From Paenibacillus pedocola (GTDB taxonomy: Bacteria; Bacillota; Bacilli; Paenibacillales; Paenibacillaceae), in NCBI RefSeq assembly GCF_031599675.1, contig NZ_CP134223.1, forward strand, positions 4,588,001-4,652,000: a DNA stretch of 64,000 bases. Reading direction: 5' to 3'. The notes under the pieces are model-generated. The model had not been told where the DNA came from. It worked only from the letters and a program-made list of their open reading frames with translations, and did no database searches. Both the position numbers and the translations under genes were made by a program. Below, piece by piece: positions 18,302 to 27,420 of the stretch; positions within the stretch are counted from its first letter, which is position 1; each line of letters opens with the position of its first letter.

Positions 18302-18325
18302 AAAAGGGCGGGTCTCCGCCCGCCC
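18302..18325 (-). terminator. Intra-operon hairpin after the solute-binding protein gene
   Basis: GC-only stem GGGCGGG (18306-18312)/CCCGCCC (18319-18325), followed on the minus strand by TTTTA. It would partly terminate or protect the transcript so that the binding protein is made in excess of the permeases. Confidence 0.55.
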
Positions 18326-18350
18326 CCTGAGAATCACGTTATCCTTCCGC

Positions 18351-19697
18351 TTAATTGTTCAAGAGCTCCTGCACACGGGTATTCATATCCTTAAGCCCTT
18401 CGTCAATCGTCGCGTTTTTCGTCATAATGTTGTCGTGTGCTTCGTTCAGGATCACTTCAATATCGGCACTCTTTTCATGCATCGGCATTTCCAGGTAAGT
18501 CTGCACAGTGGTCAGGGCTGCCTTGCTGTTATCATCTGCAGGGAAACCGTCAATGGACGTAATGGAACTGATAACCTCATCATTCTTGATCGCCGGGATT
18601 GTACCGGTGGAAGCGATCACGGTTGCCCCTGTTTCGCCAGTCACGAATTTCATGAAATCAAGTGCAGCTTCCTTGTGTTCGGACTTCTGGTTCACGGCCA
18701 GGGAAGTAATTGTACCCAGTGTTGTTCCGGCTTCCACGCCTTCCGGATGCGGATATTTCACGATGCCCCAGTTGGTGGCCTGGGATTCGCCGCTTTTGAC
18801 CTTCTCAATCTGAGTGGCGATAAACCAGCTGCCCATGTTCATCATGGCAACGGAATTGTTGTAGAATACGCCGGAATAATGCGTGCTGGAGGTTTTCAGG
18901 GTAGCGTAATCCATCACGATGCCGTCCTCCTGCTCCTTCAGAATCCGCTCATAGGTCGGCTTCAGGAAGTCATAGTTTCCATCAACCACAGTGTTCTTGC
19001 CGTCCAGAATGCCGAACAGCTGAACCGCACTGCGCCACGTATGATAATGGGCTCCATACACCTTTTCCGCTCCGCTGCCGGAGGTCATTTTTCTCGCAAG
19101 CTCATCATATTGGTCGAATGTCATATCATTGGTCGGATACTCTACTCCGGCTTTGTCGAATAAATCCTTGTTATAGTAGACAATCCAGAAATCACTGCGG
19201 AACGGAAGCGCATACACTTCATCGTTCACTTCAATCTGTTCAACCGTACCGCCGTACAGTGAAGGGTCAATGCTGTTTGCGCTCATGAATCCCTTAAGCG
19301 GCTCCAGGTGATTCTGCTTCACCAGATTGGAGTATCCGGGGATATCCTTAATGGTAAGAATGTCGAGATCCGCACCGCCGGACAGCTGTGTGCTGAGCAT
19401 GGTCATATAGTCGGTAGAACCAAGATCGACGTATTCGATCGTGACGTTCGGATGCTCTTTTTGATAGGCTTCGATCAAAGGCTTGTAGTAAGCGGTGGCT
19501 TCCCAGTCCCAAAGCGCCCATTTCAAAGTAACAGGATCCTGGCCCGGCTCGGCGGAAGCGCTTGCATTATTTCCAGTAGAAGGAGCCGTTGTGGCAGCAG
19601 CATTATTAGCTTCATTGTTGTTGCCGGAGCACCCGGCCAGTACGCTCAGCGAGAGCACAGTAGCGAAGGTCATACCGTATAATTTTTTGTGATTCAT
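18351..19697 (-). CDS. Extracellular sugar-binding lipoprotein of ABC importer
   Basis: A 448-residue solute-binding protein of bacterial family 1. The signal peptide ends in a lipobox (LSVLAGC, Cys about residue 23) followed by a Ser/Asn/Ala-rich linker. The mature part starts with VTLKWALWDWEATAYY, typical of sugar-binding proteins. It captures the oligosaccharide outside the membrane and delivers it to the MalF/MalG pair. The ATG at 19697 follows AAGGGG by eight bases. It is first in its operon and divergent from the YesM/YesN-like pair, which probably controls it. Confidence 0.92.
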   Translation of the reverse strand: MNHKKLYGMTFATVLSLSVLAGCSGNNNEANNAAATTAPSTGNNASASAEPGQDPVTLKWALWDWEATAYYKPLIEAYQKEHPNVTIEYVDLGSTDYMTMLSTQLSGGADLDILTIKDIPGYSNLVKQNHLEPLKGFMSANSIDPSLYGGTVEQIEVNDEVYALPFRSDFWIVYYNKDLFDKAGVEYPTNDMTFDQYDELARKMTSGSGAEKVYGAHYHTWRSAVQLFGILDGKNTVVDGNYDFLKPTYERILKEQEDGIVMDYATLKTSSTHYSGVFYNNSVAMMNMGSWFIATQIEKVKSGESQATNWGIVKYPHPEGVEAGTTLGTITSLAVNQKSEHKEAALDFMKFVTGETGATVIASTGTIPAIKNDEVISSITSIDGFPADDNSKAALTTVQTYLEMPMHEKSADIEVILNEAHDNIMTKNATIDEGLKDMNTRVQELLNN

Positions 19698-19919
19698 TTA
19701 AATATCCCCTTTTCCGCTTGTTTGGTTGACGATGAATCATCTTCAGTTGCTAAGTCACATTCTAACGGGTTCCCGGCCCGGATGGGATGCACTTTCAACC
19801 GCAGATCCTTCACTTTTATGTTCTTTTTAGTCTTCCTCCGCGTTAGACCTGTAATATTCTATCTAAAACCTGTAAAATTCTTCGTTCCTGCCTCCCCCTC
19901 TATTTTGCGTTACAGGAAT

Positions 19920-21743
19920 ATGCTATGGTGTTTATGTAACCGCTTCATTATAAGTGAAGGAGGATTCACAACGAGAAGACAGTCTACCATAAAAAGCCGC
20001 ATTATTCTGATTATGATTATTTTTGCGCTGCTGATTGCCGCGCTCCTGTCATTCTTCAGCTATGAGCTAATTTCCTACTATCAGCGGAAAACGACCATTC
20101 AGGCGACGGAGTTTAATCTCCAGCTCGTCTCCCATATTATAGAACAGGATTTGCTGAATCTGTCCGCACTCGCTATGACCAGCAGCACCAATTCGGCGAC
20201 GAATACCCTGCTTACCGACTATTTCGGCTCACCGCAGGCCAAAGCCAGGGATGCACTTAATGTCTTCAACTCGATGCAGGAGGATTTCCGGATCAACCGC
20301 TCCAACAGCTATGTCCGCCGCCTGATAGTTACAGACCATAAGGGAAAGTTCCTGCAGGTGGACAATTCCGTCAGCACGTCCGTTCCGCTCACTATCCATA
20401 ATATCGGACAGATTACCGGACTGAACAATAATGAGGCTGTAAAAGAATACGACCAGGTCATTAAGGACCCGCTCTCCACCTCGGTTGGAATTCCATATAT
20501 TTTACCGGTTTACGGAGAGCGGGCAGCCCGGATCGGAACGGTCTATCTGCTCGTCAATACGTCCGTAATTACCGACAAGCTGAAAGGGTACTCCCTCCCT
20601 GAGGATTCGCGGCTGCTGCTGACGCTGGGAGACAACCATTATCAGCTCATCGGCGACAAGGTGCAGGACATCGGAGCGCCTTATGAACCGGTTCCTTACA
20701 CGGATGATGAGCCTGTCGGCCCGCAAACCAAGCTGTCCACCCTCCGGCTGGATGACGGGGAGCAGACCATCGCCGTTTCTTATCCGGTACGCAGCGGAGT
20801 GGTGCTGTCGCAGACCCTGTCCGGCAGCCAGTTCGCCCCCAAGGCAAGCATCTGGATTCCGATTATGCTGGGCGTGAGTTTCATGGTTCTTGTCCTCAGC
20901 GGCATTATTACCGTATATTTGACCCGGACAATCAGTCTCCCGGTGGAGAAATTAAAGAAGCGGATCGACAAAATCGCCCAGGGCAACTTCCTGCTCGACC
21001 GGAATATCGAATGGAACAGTGAACTCGGAGATGTGGGCAGAGGGATCAACCGCCTGTCCCAGGACATCACCGCATTAATGGACAGCCGGCTGGCTGACGA
21101 GAAGCAGAAGCAGGAGCTGGAATACCGGATGCTGCAAAACCAGATCAATCCCCATTTCCTCTACAATACGCTGAATTCAATCAAATGGATGGCGACGATT
21201 CAGAATGCGACCGGCATTGCTGAAATGACCACTGCCCTGTCCAGACTGCTCCGCAGTATTGCCAAGGATAACCGGCGGCTGCTGCCGCTGAAGGACGAAT
21301 TGAAGCTGCTGGAGGATTATTTTCTGATCCAGAAATACCGTTATGGCGGTACTGTCTCTATGGATCTGACGATTTCTGACGAGGACCTGCTGTCAGGGCT
21401 AATTCCCCGCTTCACCCTCCAGCCGCTTGTAGAGAACGCCATTTTCCATGGGATCGAGCCCAAAGGCAGAGGAGATATCATGATTACGGTGCAAAAAAGC
21501 GGCTTCGCCGATATTCTGGTCACCATCGAAGATAACGGTGTCGGAATGCCGGAGGAGCAGATCGCGAAGATCCTGTCCGAGCGGGAGGAAGGCTCCAAGG
21601 GGCTGTTCGAGAATGTCGGGCTCCGCAGTGTCAATGAACGCCTGCACCTCGCATTTGGGGAACCTTACGGCCTTTCAATCGAGAGTGAACCGGGGCAGTA
21701 TACACAGATGAAGATTCTGCTGCCGTTCCTGCTGAAGGAATAA
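19920..21743 (+). CDS. Sensor histidine kinase, YesM type
   Basis: Membrane histidine kinase partner of the next gene. Order: membrane segment (ILIMIIFALLIAALLSFFSY), an extracellular Cache-like domain of about 260 residues, a second membrane segment, HAMP, the phosphoacceptor His in NPHFLYNTLNS (about residue 395 from the ACG), and an HATPase_c domain (LVENAIFHG, EDNGVGM). The nearest canonical in-frame start is the ATG at 19920. An AAGGAGG (19957-19963) stands seven bases before an in-frame ACG at 19971, exactly where homologues begin, so ACG may be the real start. It probably senses an oligosaccharide or its loaded binding protein. Confidence 0.85.
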   Translation: MLWCLCNRFIISEGGFTTRRQSTIKSRIILIMIIFALLIAALLSFFSYELISYYQRKTTIQATEFNLQLVSHIIEQDLLNLSALAMTSSTNSATNTLLTDYFGSPQAKARDALNVFNSMQEDFRINRSNSYVRRLIVTDHKGKFLQVDNSVSTSVPLTIHNIGQITGLNNNEAVKEYDQVIKDPLSTSVGIPYILPVYGERAARIGTVYLLVNTSVITDKLKGYSLPEDSRLLLTLGDNHYQLIGDKVQDIGAPYEPVPYTDDEPVGPQTKLSTLRLDDGEQTIAVSYPVRSGVVLSQTLSGSQFAPKASIWIPIMLGVSFMVLVLSGIITVYLTRTISLPVEKLKKRIDKIAQGNFLLDRNIEWNSELGDVGRGINRLSQDITALMDSRLADEKQKQELEYRMLQNQINPHFLYNTLNSIKWMATIQNATGIAEMTTALSRLLRSIAKDNRRLLPLKDELKLLEDYFLIQKYRYGGTVSMDLTISDEDLLSGLIPRFTLQPLVENAIFHGIEPKGRGDIMITVQKSGFADILVTIEDNGVGMPEEQIAKILSEREEGSKGLFENVGLRSVNERLHLAFGEPYGLSIESEPGQYTQMKILLPFLLKE

Positions 21744-21768
21744 CCCGGAATCTTAGAGTGAGGAAGTG

Positions 21769-23424
21769 ATGAGCTTGATCAAATTGCTGATTGCCGATGA
21801 CGAAGCGCTCGTCTGTATCGGCTTGCAGTCCATGCTGAAATGGGAGCAGTATAACATAGAGATCGTCGGAATCGCTCATAACGGGGCTCAGGAGGAAGAA
21901 ATGATCGACAGCCTCCGCCCGGATATAGTCATCAGCGATATTAAAATGCCGGTTAAGAGCGGCCTTGCGGTTGCAGATTCGGTACGCCAAAAGTACGGCC
22001 GGCTTCCGCTGTTCATCATCCTGACCAGCTACGAAGAATTTGAATACGCACGCGCAGCCATCGGAGTCCAGGCCACCGATTATCTGGTGAAGCTGGAACT
22101 GACGCCGGACACACTGGCCGCATCTATTCAGCGGGCCATTACGCTGCTGGAGGCTTATCAGACGCTGGAGAGCTACCCGAAGCTTGTCCACCGCGGCAAT
22201 CTGCAGGCCCAGCGTGATAAGTTCTTCATCCGGCTGTTCAATAACCTGTTCGAGAATAAAAACCAGTATTCTCTGCAAAAAGAGGATTTGGACCTTGACC
22301 TCAGCGGCCCTGCCTATCTGGTCTGTACCTGCCGTATTCTGGGCCCGGACAGTGTTCCTCCACGCGGGGATAAGCTGGTGGCCCTCTGTTCAAGCACCGT
22401 GCAGATGGCCAAGGATACCCTTACATCCATCAGGACCTGCTATGTTACAAGTCTGGACCTGCGCAACTTTGCCGTCGCTCTGCCCGTCTGCGGGACCGAT
22501 CCGCGGACGTGGATGCCGGACACCCGGAAGCTTTTGGCCGATATGGCCTCCGTCCTCCACAACTACTTCAATGTAACGATTATCGGTGCGATTGGCTTTG
22601 CGGTCGAGGACCCGTATCTGCTGCGGGAGAGCTATCTCGCGGCCCGCAAAGCACTGCCGGCTGCGGTGAAAGCACAGTCGTTCGTATTCTTCGCAGAAGG
22701 GGAGCCACAGGAGCAGGACTATCCCCTGTTCGATTTCTCCGAATCACGCAGCGAGATCCGCCGTGCATTTGAAGAGATGGACACTCAGGCGCTCTATGCC
22801 ATTATCTCGAAAATGATCGAGATCTTCGACGGCCGCTCCGACTTGCTCGTTCCCGCCACCGACGCCGCCTGCAATATTCTTTATATGGCTACCTCCCTGC
22901 TTGCGGACGGGGAAGAGATCGTTGAGCATATTTTTGAGCATGAACCGGAGGGCTACCGCGCTATCTACCAGATGCATACCATTGAAGAGATCGCGGGCTG
23001 GCTGATCACGTTCCGTGACGGCTGCTCCGCCATCCTCTCCACCAGAAGACAAAGCTACAAGGAGCAGATCGTCAAAAATGTCCAGGAGTACATCAAACGA
23101 AACCTCGGCACCAAGCTGTCGCTCAATCAGGTAGCCGATGTCTTCAATTTCAGCCCCAACTACTTGAGCCATCTTTTCTCCAAGATCGCAAAGGTAAATT
23201 ATGTGGAATATATCACCGAGACCAAAATCACGGCAGCCAAAGAAATGATGCTGCGCGGCGAGGGCCGCATTTACGAAATCTCGCAAAAGCTGGGCTACGA
23301 GAGCGCCTTCTATTTCAGCAAGGTGTTCAAGAAGGTCACCGGCATGTCCCCCCGGGAATATATGCAGCAGATGGAGGCGGGTACGCAGGCTGACGGCAGT
23401 CTCCGGGAGAGAAGCCGCTCCTGA
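21769..23424 (+). CDS. Response regulator, YesN type (REC plus AraC HTH)
   Basis: A 551-residue regulator. The N-terminal receiver domain has phosphoacceptor Asp57 in DIVISDIKMP; a long middle region follows, and the C-terminus has two AraC helix-turn-helix units (LNQVADVFNFSPNYLSHLFSK; YEISQKLGYESAFYFSKVFKK). The ATG at 21769 follows GAGGAAGTG; an adjacent GTG at 21766 is possible. It lies 25 bp after the kinase gene. It probably activates the divergent ABC importer and perhaps the lyase operon when the kinase is stimulated. Confidence 0.93.
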   Translation: MSLIKLLIADDEALVCIGLQSMLKWEQYNIEIVGIAHNGAQEEEMIDSLRPDIVISDIKMPVKSGLAVADSVRQKYGRLPLFIILTSYEEFEYARAAIGVQATDYLVKLELTPDTLAASIQRAITLLEAYQTLESYPKLVHRGNLQAQRDKFFIRLFNNLFENKNQYSLQKEDLDLDLSGPAYLVCTCRILGPDSVPPRGDKLVALCSSTVQMAKDTLTSIRTCYVTSLDLRNFAVALPVCGTDPRTWMPDTRKLLADMASVLHNYFNVTIIGAIGFAVEDPYLLRESYLAARKALPAAVKAQSFVFFAEGEPQEQDYPLFDFSESRSEIRRAFEEMDTQALYAIISKMIEIFDGRSDLLVPATDAACNILYMATSLLADGEEIVEHIFEHEPEGYRAIYQMHTIEEIAGWLITFRDGCSAILSTRRQSYKEQIVKNVQEYIKRNLGTKLSLNQVADVFNFSPNYLSHLFSKIAKVNYVEYITETKITAAKEMMLRGEGRIYEISQKLGYESAFYFSKVFKKVTGMSPREYMQQMEAGTQADGSLRERSRS

Positions 23425-23516
23425 GCTCAGGCAACACCCCCAGCATTGTGCTTCAAATCACCTAGGCCCTTCCGGAAAATGCCGTATAGTTAGGGAGATA
23501 AGTTCCTGTTCTGCCC

Positions 23517-23522
23517 TATAAT
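23517..23522 (+). promoter_or_regulatory. Predicted -10 of ywiC promoter
   Basis: Consensus TATAAT 24 bases before the ywiC ATG, with no recognisable -35. A TAGGG half-site at 23491-23495 resembles half of an NreC box. This suggests an activator-dependent promoter, but the match is weak. Confidence 0.35.
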
Positions 23523-23546
23523 TTTTCGGTAGGAGGTCAAGTTTAG

Positions 23547-24260
23547 ATGAGGAAGTATATCCCTAACCAGCATGGTGCCTGGGCCATGCTCATCCTTCCC
23601 TTTCTGTTCGGAGTAGCAGCATCTGGGGGGCAATGGATACATATTCCGCTGTTTGCCTGCTGGCTTCTGATTTATTTGTTCAGCTTCCCTGTGCTGCAGG
23701 GGGTCAAGAGCGGAAAATTTAAGCGTTATGAAAAGCCTTTGAAGGTATATGGAATTCTGCTGGTGCCATTAATCATTTATCTGGTAATCGCTGAACCGGT
23801 ACTGTTATGGTTTGTTCTGCCGCTCCTGCCTTTGTTCGCTGTAAATCTCTATTATGCCAAAACCAAAAATGAACGTGCCTTACTCAATGACATCTCGGCC
23901 ATAGCGGCATTTTGCCTGATCATTTATCCGGTCTTCTATGTCGGTCAGGGTGAAAGCTGGCGGACAGCAACAGAGCTGTTCCTGCTGGCCGTGCTGTATT
24001 TCGTCGGAACCGCCTTCTATGTCAAAACGGTCATTCGTGAACGCAACAACATCACCTTCTATTACGGTTCTGTGGGGTATCATCTGCTGTTTGCGGCAGC
24101 CGGGCTGTTCCTCTTTCCGTCACTGGTGGTTCCGCTCTTAATTCTGCTGATACGGGCAGCCATTGTGCCCAAGACCGGGATCTCAGCCAAGCACACCGGA
24201 ATGATTGAAATCGGCTTTTCCCTTATGTTATATGTATCTGTGCTTGGGTTGTACTTCTAA
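23547..24260 (+). CDS. ywiC: YwiC-like integral membrane protein
   Basis: A 237-residue protein with six to seven hydrophobic segments and the family's N-terminus KYIPNQHGAWAMLILPFLFG. The function of YwiC is unknown. In Bacillus subtilis it lies beside narK, fnr and the narGHJI operon, and here it again opens the nitrate region, which supports an association with anaerobic metabolism. The ATG at 23547 is preceded by GTAGGAGGTCAAGTTTAG. It ends in a bidirectional terminator shared with ilvB. Confidence 0.85.
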   Translation: MRKYIPNQHGAWAMLILPFLFGVAASGGQWIHIPLFACWLLIYLFSFPVLQGVKSGKFKRYEKPLKVYGILLVPLIIYLVIAEPVLLWFVLPLLPLFAVNLYYAKTKNERALLNDISAIAAFCLIIYPVFYVGQGESWRTATELFLLAVLYFVGTAFYVKTVIRERNNITFYYGSVGYHLLFAAAGLFLFPSLVVPLLILLIRAAIVPKTGISAKHTGMIEIGFSLMLYVSVLGLYF

Positions 24261-24276
24261 TATATAGCTGTAACAA

Positions 24277-24316
24277 AGAAGCTCATCTGCCGGTAATCCG
24301 GGTAGATGAGCTTCCT
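24277..24316. terminator. Bidirectional terminator between ywiC and ilvB
   Basis: Perfect 11-bp stem GAAGCTCATCT (24278-24288)/AGATGAGCTTC (24304-24314) between convergent genes. The T-runs on both sides are short. Confidence 0.65.
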
Positions 24317-24331
24317 TGTTGTTGGGTTAAT

Positions 24332-26011
24332 CTATTCTACGATCATATCCTGATTGCTGGCCCCGGGGGGGACGATAGGATATACATTTTTCTCCTCGGT
24401 AATATCAAATTCCATTACGACAAGGCCGTCCGTGTGCAGCGCAAGCTCGATAATCTGCTCCGCTTCAGCAAGCGTACTTGCCCGGAACCCGTTGGCGCCA
24501 AAGGACTTGGCCAGGGCGACAAAATCCGGCGAGCTGATCCTCACCGAGGAATACCGCCGGCCCAGGAACAGCTGCTGCCACTGTCTTACCATACCCAGAT
24601 ACCCGTTCTTAAATATTGCGACCTTAACATTGAGCCCATGATCCACAGCCGTCATGATCTCCTGCATATTCATCTGGAAGCTGCCGTCACCCGTGATACA
24701 AATGACATGGCGGTCAGGAAAAGCAACGGCAGCGCCGATCGCAGCAGGCAAACCGTATCCCATGGTGCCAAGCCCCCCGGAGGTCAGAAAGGACCGGGCT
24801 TCCGAGAATTCATAATGCGTTGCGGTCCAAATCTGATGCTGGCCGACATCCGTAGCTATAATGGCATCGCCTGCTGTAGCCTTTTGAAGGCACCGGATAA
24901 CTTCCTGGGGGGTCAGCTTAACCTCCAGTTCCCGTCTTGATTTTGCAGAGCGGCGGGTCCAGGTTCCGATCTGCTGTTCCCAAGCGGAGTGATCCGCTGC
25001 TGTATGTACGTTTTCCAGGAGTCCTGCGAGCAGTTCAGCGCATGAGCCTGTGATCGCTAAGTCTATGGGGATGTTCTTGTTCAGTTCCGATGTATCCAGA
25101 TCCACCTGGATTTTATAAGATCCCGGAGAGAATGCTTTGCGGTTGCCGGTCACACGGTCACTGAAACGGACGCCGAGACAGAGCACAACATCAGCATTCT
25201 GCAGCGCACGGTTGGCAGCCACTGTTCCATGCATTCCCACCATGCCTAGATGAAGATGATGTCCGGACGGGAGCGCCCCCAGCCCCATGAGTGTACTGGC
25301 AACGGGAAGGTTAAAGCGCCCGGAGAACTCTTTTAATAGCGCTGGTGTACCATCTGTCATACAGCCTCCGCCAATCAGAATAAGCGGCCGCTGCGCCAAG
25401 CTCAGCCGCTCTGCCGCCACCTGAATATCCGCCGGATCAATGGCATGATCGGGCTGGTATCCCCGGATGAATGGCGGCGAACTCTGCATAGCAGTCTGGT
25501 TCTCCGCTGTGAACTCCGCATTCATCACATTCTTCGGCAGGTCAATCAGGACCGGCCCCGGCCGCCCTGTTGTCGCCACATGGAACGCTTCATTAACGAT
25601 CCTCGGCAGATCGGCTATGTCCCTGACAATATAATTGTGCTTGGTAACCGGCATGGTCATCCCGTAAATATCTACTTCCTGAAAGCTGTCCAGGCCAATA
25701 AGGTCGGTGGATACCTGTCCGGTAAGAACGATTAGCGGAACAGAATCCATAAATGCTGTAGCGATTCCTGTGACAGCGTTGGTTGCTCCGGGACCGCTGG
25801 TGACCAGTGCCACACCCGGCCGTCCGGTTGCTCTTGCGTATCCGTCTGCAGCATGAACCGCAGCCTGCTCATGCCTGACCAGCACATGCTGTATCCTGTC
25901 ACAATCATACAAGGCATCATACAAAGGCAATACGGCACCGCCGGGGTATCCGAATAGGATTTCAATATTCTTCCCGATCAGCATCTCTATCAGCAGCTGT
26001 GCTCCGTTCAT
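24332..26011 (-). CDS. ilvB: Acetolactate synthase large subunit
   Basis: Thiamine-diphosphate enzyme condensing two pyruvates to 2-acetolactate, or pyruvate with 2-ketobutyrate. The 559 residues show the N-terminal FGYPGGAVLPLYDAL, the ThDP-activating Glu in VRHEQAAVHAADGYAR, the FAD-type RFSDRVTGN region and the ThDP/Mg motif GDGSFQMNMQE. These match the biosynthetic FAD-binding form rather than catabolic AlsS. No ilvN or ilvC neighbour is present, so it is probably a second copy. The ATG at 26011 has only a distant GGAG. Why it lies in a nitrate-respiration region is unclear. Confidence 0.9.
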   Translation of the reverse strand: MNGAQLLIEMLIGKNIEILFGYPGGAVLPLYDALYDCDRIQHVLVRHEQAAVHAADGYARATGRPGVALVTSGPGATNAVTGIATAFMDSVPLIVLTGQVSTDLIGLDSFQEVDIYGMTMPVTKHNYIVRDIADLPRIVNEAFHVATTGRPGPVLIDLPKNVMNAEFTAENQTAMQSSPPFIRGYQPDHAIDPADIQVAAERLSLAQRPLILIGGGCMTDGTPALLKEFSGRFNLPVASTLMGLGALPSGHHLHLGMVGMHGTVAANRALQNADVVLCLGVRFSDRVTGNRKAFSPGSYKIQVDLDTSELNKNIPIDLAITGSCAELLAGLLENVHTAADHSAWEQQIGTWTRRSAKSRRELEVKLTPQEVIRCLQKATAGDAIIATDVGQHQIWTATHYEFSEARSFLTSGGLGTMGYGLPAAIGAAVAFPDRHVICITGDGSFQMNMQEIMTAVDHGLNVKVAIFKNGYLGMVRQWQQLFLGRRYSSVRISSPDFVALAKSFGANGFRASTLAEAEQIIELALHTDGLVVMEFDITEEKNVYPIVPPGASNQDMIVE

Positions 26012-26107
26012 AAGTACAGTTCGTCTCCAGTCGTATACAAAGTGTTTTCAGGTTACAAAATATGGGTATTACCTTATGATTACTACCTTAAGAGGAGAGT
26101 GAAAGTA

Positions 26108-26347
26108 ATGGCCAACGAATCCAATCAATCGTCAAAGCTAAGCCGGGAGGAACGTGAGCAAATCGGCCGCCGGACGGGTGCAGGCTTCGCCCGGGTGGAG
26201 CGCACGGAAGCCACCGAAGGTTCGACCAATATTCCAACCGGATCGATCGGCGCAGAGCTGACAGAAGATGAAATCCGCCGCCTGGTAGGCTCGGGCAATT
26301 TTGAATCGGCCAAAAATGATCGGCAATCCGGCTCGATCAACAGCTGA
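26108..26347 (+). CDS. Small hydrophilic protein of unknown function
   Basis: A 79-residue charged protein with no membrane segment or cysteine. It begins MANESNQSSKLSREEREQ and ends in SGSINS. The ATG at 26108 follows GAGGAGAGTGAAAG, which supports translation; the longer open frame upstream has no signal. It is divergent from ilvB and convergent with moaA, whose stop lies 16 bp away. No family was recognised. The spacing and ribosome-binding site argue it is real. Confidence 0.65.
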   Translation: MANESNQSSKLSREEREQIGRRTGAGFARVERTEATEGSTNIPTGSIGAELTEDEIRRLVGSGNFESAKNDRQSGSINS

Positions 26348-26363
26348 AGCAGCGTTCCGCCGC

Positions 26364-27380
26364 CTAACCTCCAATATAGGACATGCCGATCTTGGTTCTG
26401 TTCTTCACGGTCTGTTCCGTCCGCTCATCGGAATAACGGTCACTCCGCTGCTCCCATACGTTTTTGATGGCTGCGAGCAAGCTTTGGTCACTCGCCCCGC
26501 TGCGGATCATCGCCTTGAGATCTGAGCCGCCGGAAGCGAACAGACAGGTAAACAGTTTGCCGTCAGAAGACAGCCTGGCCCGCGTACAGGAGGAGCAGAA
26601 GGATTCAGATACGGACGTAATAAAGCCAACCTCCGTGCTGCTTCCCTTGTACCGGTACCTTTTGGCCACCTCACCGAAATAATTATGGTCCTGCGCTTCC
26701 AGCTCAAAGCTGCTGTGGAGGCGCTCCAGTATTTCCCGCTTGGTGACGACTTTATCATAGCTCCAGCCGTTGTCGTTGCCGGCGTCCATAAATTCAATGA
26801 AGCGCAGCGTGATGTTCTTTTCTTTGAAGTAAGAGGCCATCGGCACAATCTCCGATTCGTTCACACCCCTCTGCACTACCATGTTCACTTTCACCTCAAA
26901 ACCGGCTTGAACGGCATGATCAATATGCTGCAAAATCGTATCAGGCTTATATCCCCGTCCGTTCATTCTGCCGAACAGTTCAGGCTCCAGCGCGTCCAGA
27001 CTGACATTAAGCCTGCGGAGTCCTGCCTCATACAGCGGCACAGCGTACCTTCCAAGCAATACCCCGTTCGTTGTCAGTCCGATATCCTCCACTCCGCAGA
27101 TCGAACGAATTCCCGCTACAAGTGCGGGAAGGTTCTGCCGCATCAGCGGCTCTCCTCCGGTCAGGCGGATTTTGCTTACGCCAAGGGAGACAAACAGCCC
27201 CGTCAGGCGCTGGATTTCTTCGAAAGTAAGCTGCTGACTTGCCGGAAGGAAGGCGAAATCATCACCGAACACTTCCTTTGGCATGCAATAAGAACAGCGG
27301 AAATTACACCGGTCAGTTACTGAAATCCGCAAATCGTGAATTGGCCGCTGCAGCTGGTCTTGTAGCGGATGAGTACTCAT
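26364..27380 (-). CDS. moaA: GTP 3',8-cyclase (molybdenum cofactor biosynthesis)
   Basis: Radical SAM enzyme for the first step of molybdopterin synthesis, needed by the nitrate reductase encoded nearby. The N-terminal cluster motif C-x3-C-x2-C is at Cys25, 29 and 32 (DRCNFRCSYCMP). The C-terminal [4Fe-4S] ligands are in FCSSCTRARL and the later FTCLFA, and the protein ends with the Gly-Gly (SYIGG) needed for activity. The ATG at 27380 follows GGAGACAGACAG. It lies 40 bp downstream of narK on the same strand and is probably co-transcribed. Confidence 0.95.
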   Translation of the reverse strand: MSTHPLQDQLQRPIHDLRISVTDRCNFRCSYCMPKEVFGDDFAFLPASQQLTFEEIQRLTGLFVSLGVSKIRLTGGEPLMRQNLPALVAGIRSICGVEDIGLTTNGVLLGRYAVPLYEAGLRRLNVSLDALEPELFGRMNGRGYKPDTILQHIDHAVQAGFEVKVNMVVQRGVNESEIVPMASYFKEKNITLRFIEFMDAGNDNGWSYDKVVTKREILERLHSSFELEAQDHNYFGEVAKRYRYKGSSTEVGFITSVSESFCSSCTRARLSSDGKLFTCLFASGGSDLKAMIRSGASDQSLLAAIKNVWEQRSDRYSDERTEQTVKNRTKIGMSYIGG

Positions 27381-27420
27381 CTGTCTGTCTCCTTTCCGGT
27401 AAGCTTACCGGTTCATCCGG

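Noticed and set aside
19689..19919. Upstream extension of the YesM-type kinase
   Set aside because: The extra residues are unlike the family, cross the divergent promoter region, and lack a ribosome-binding site.
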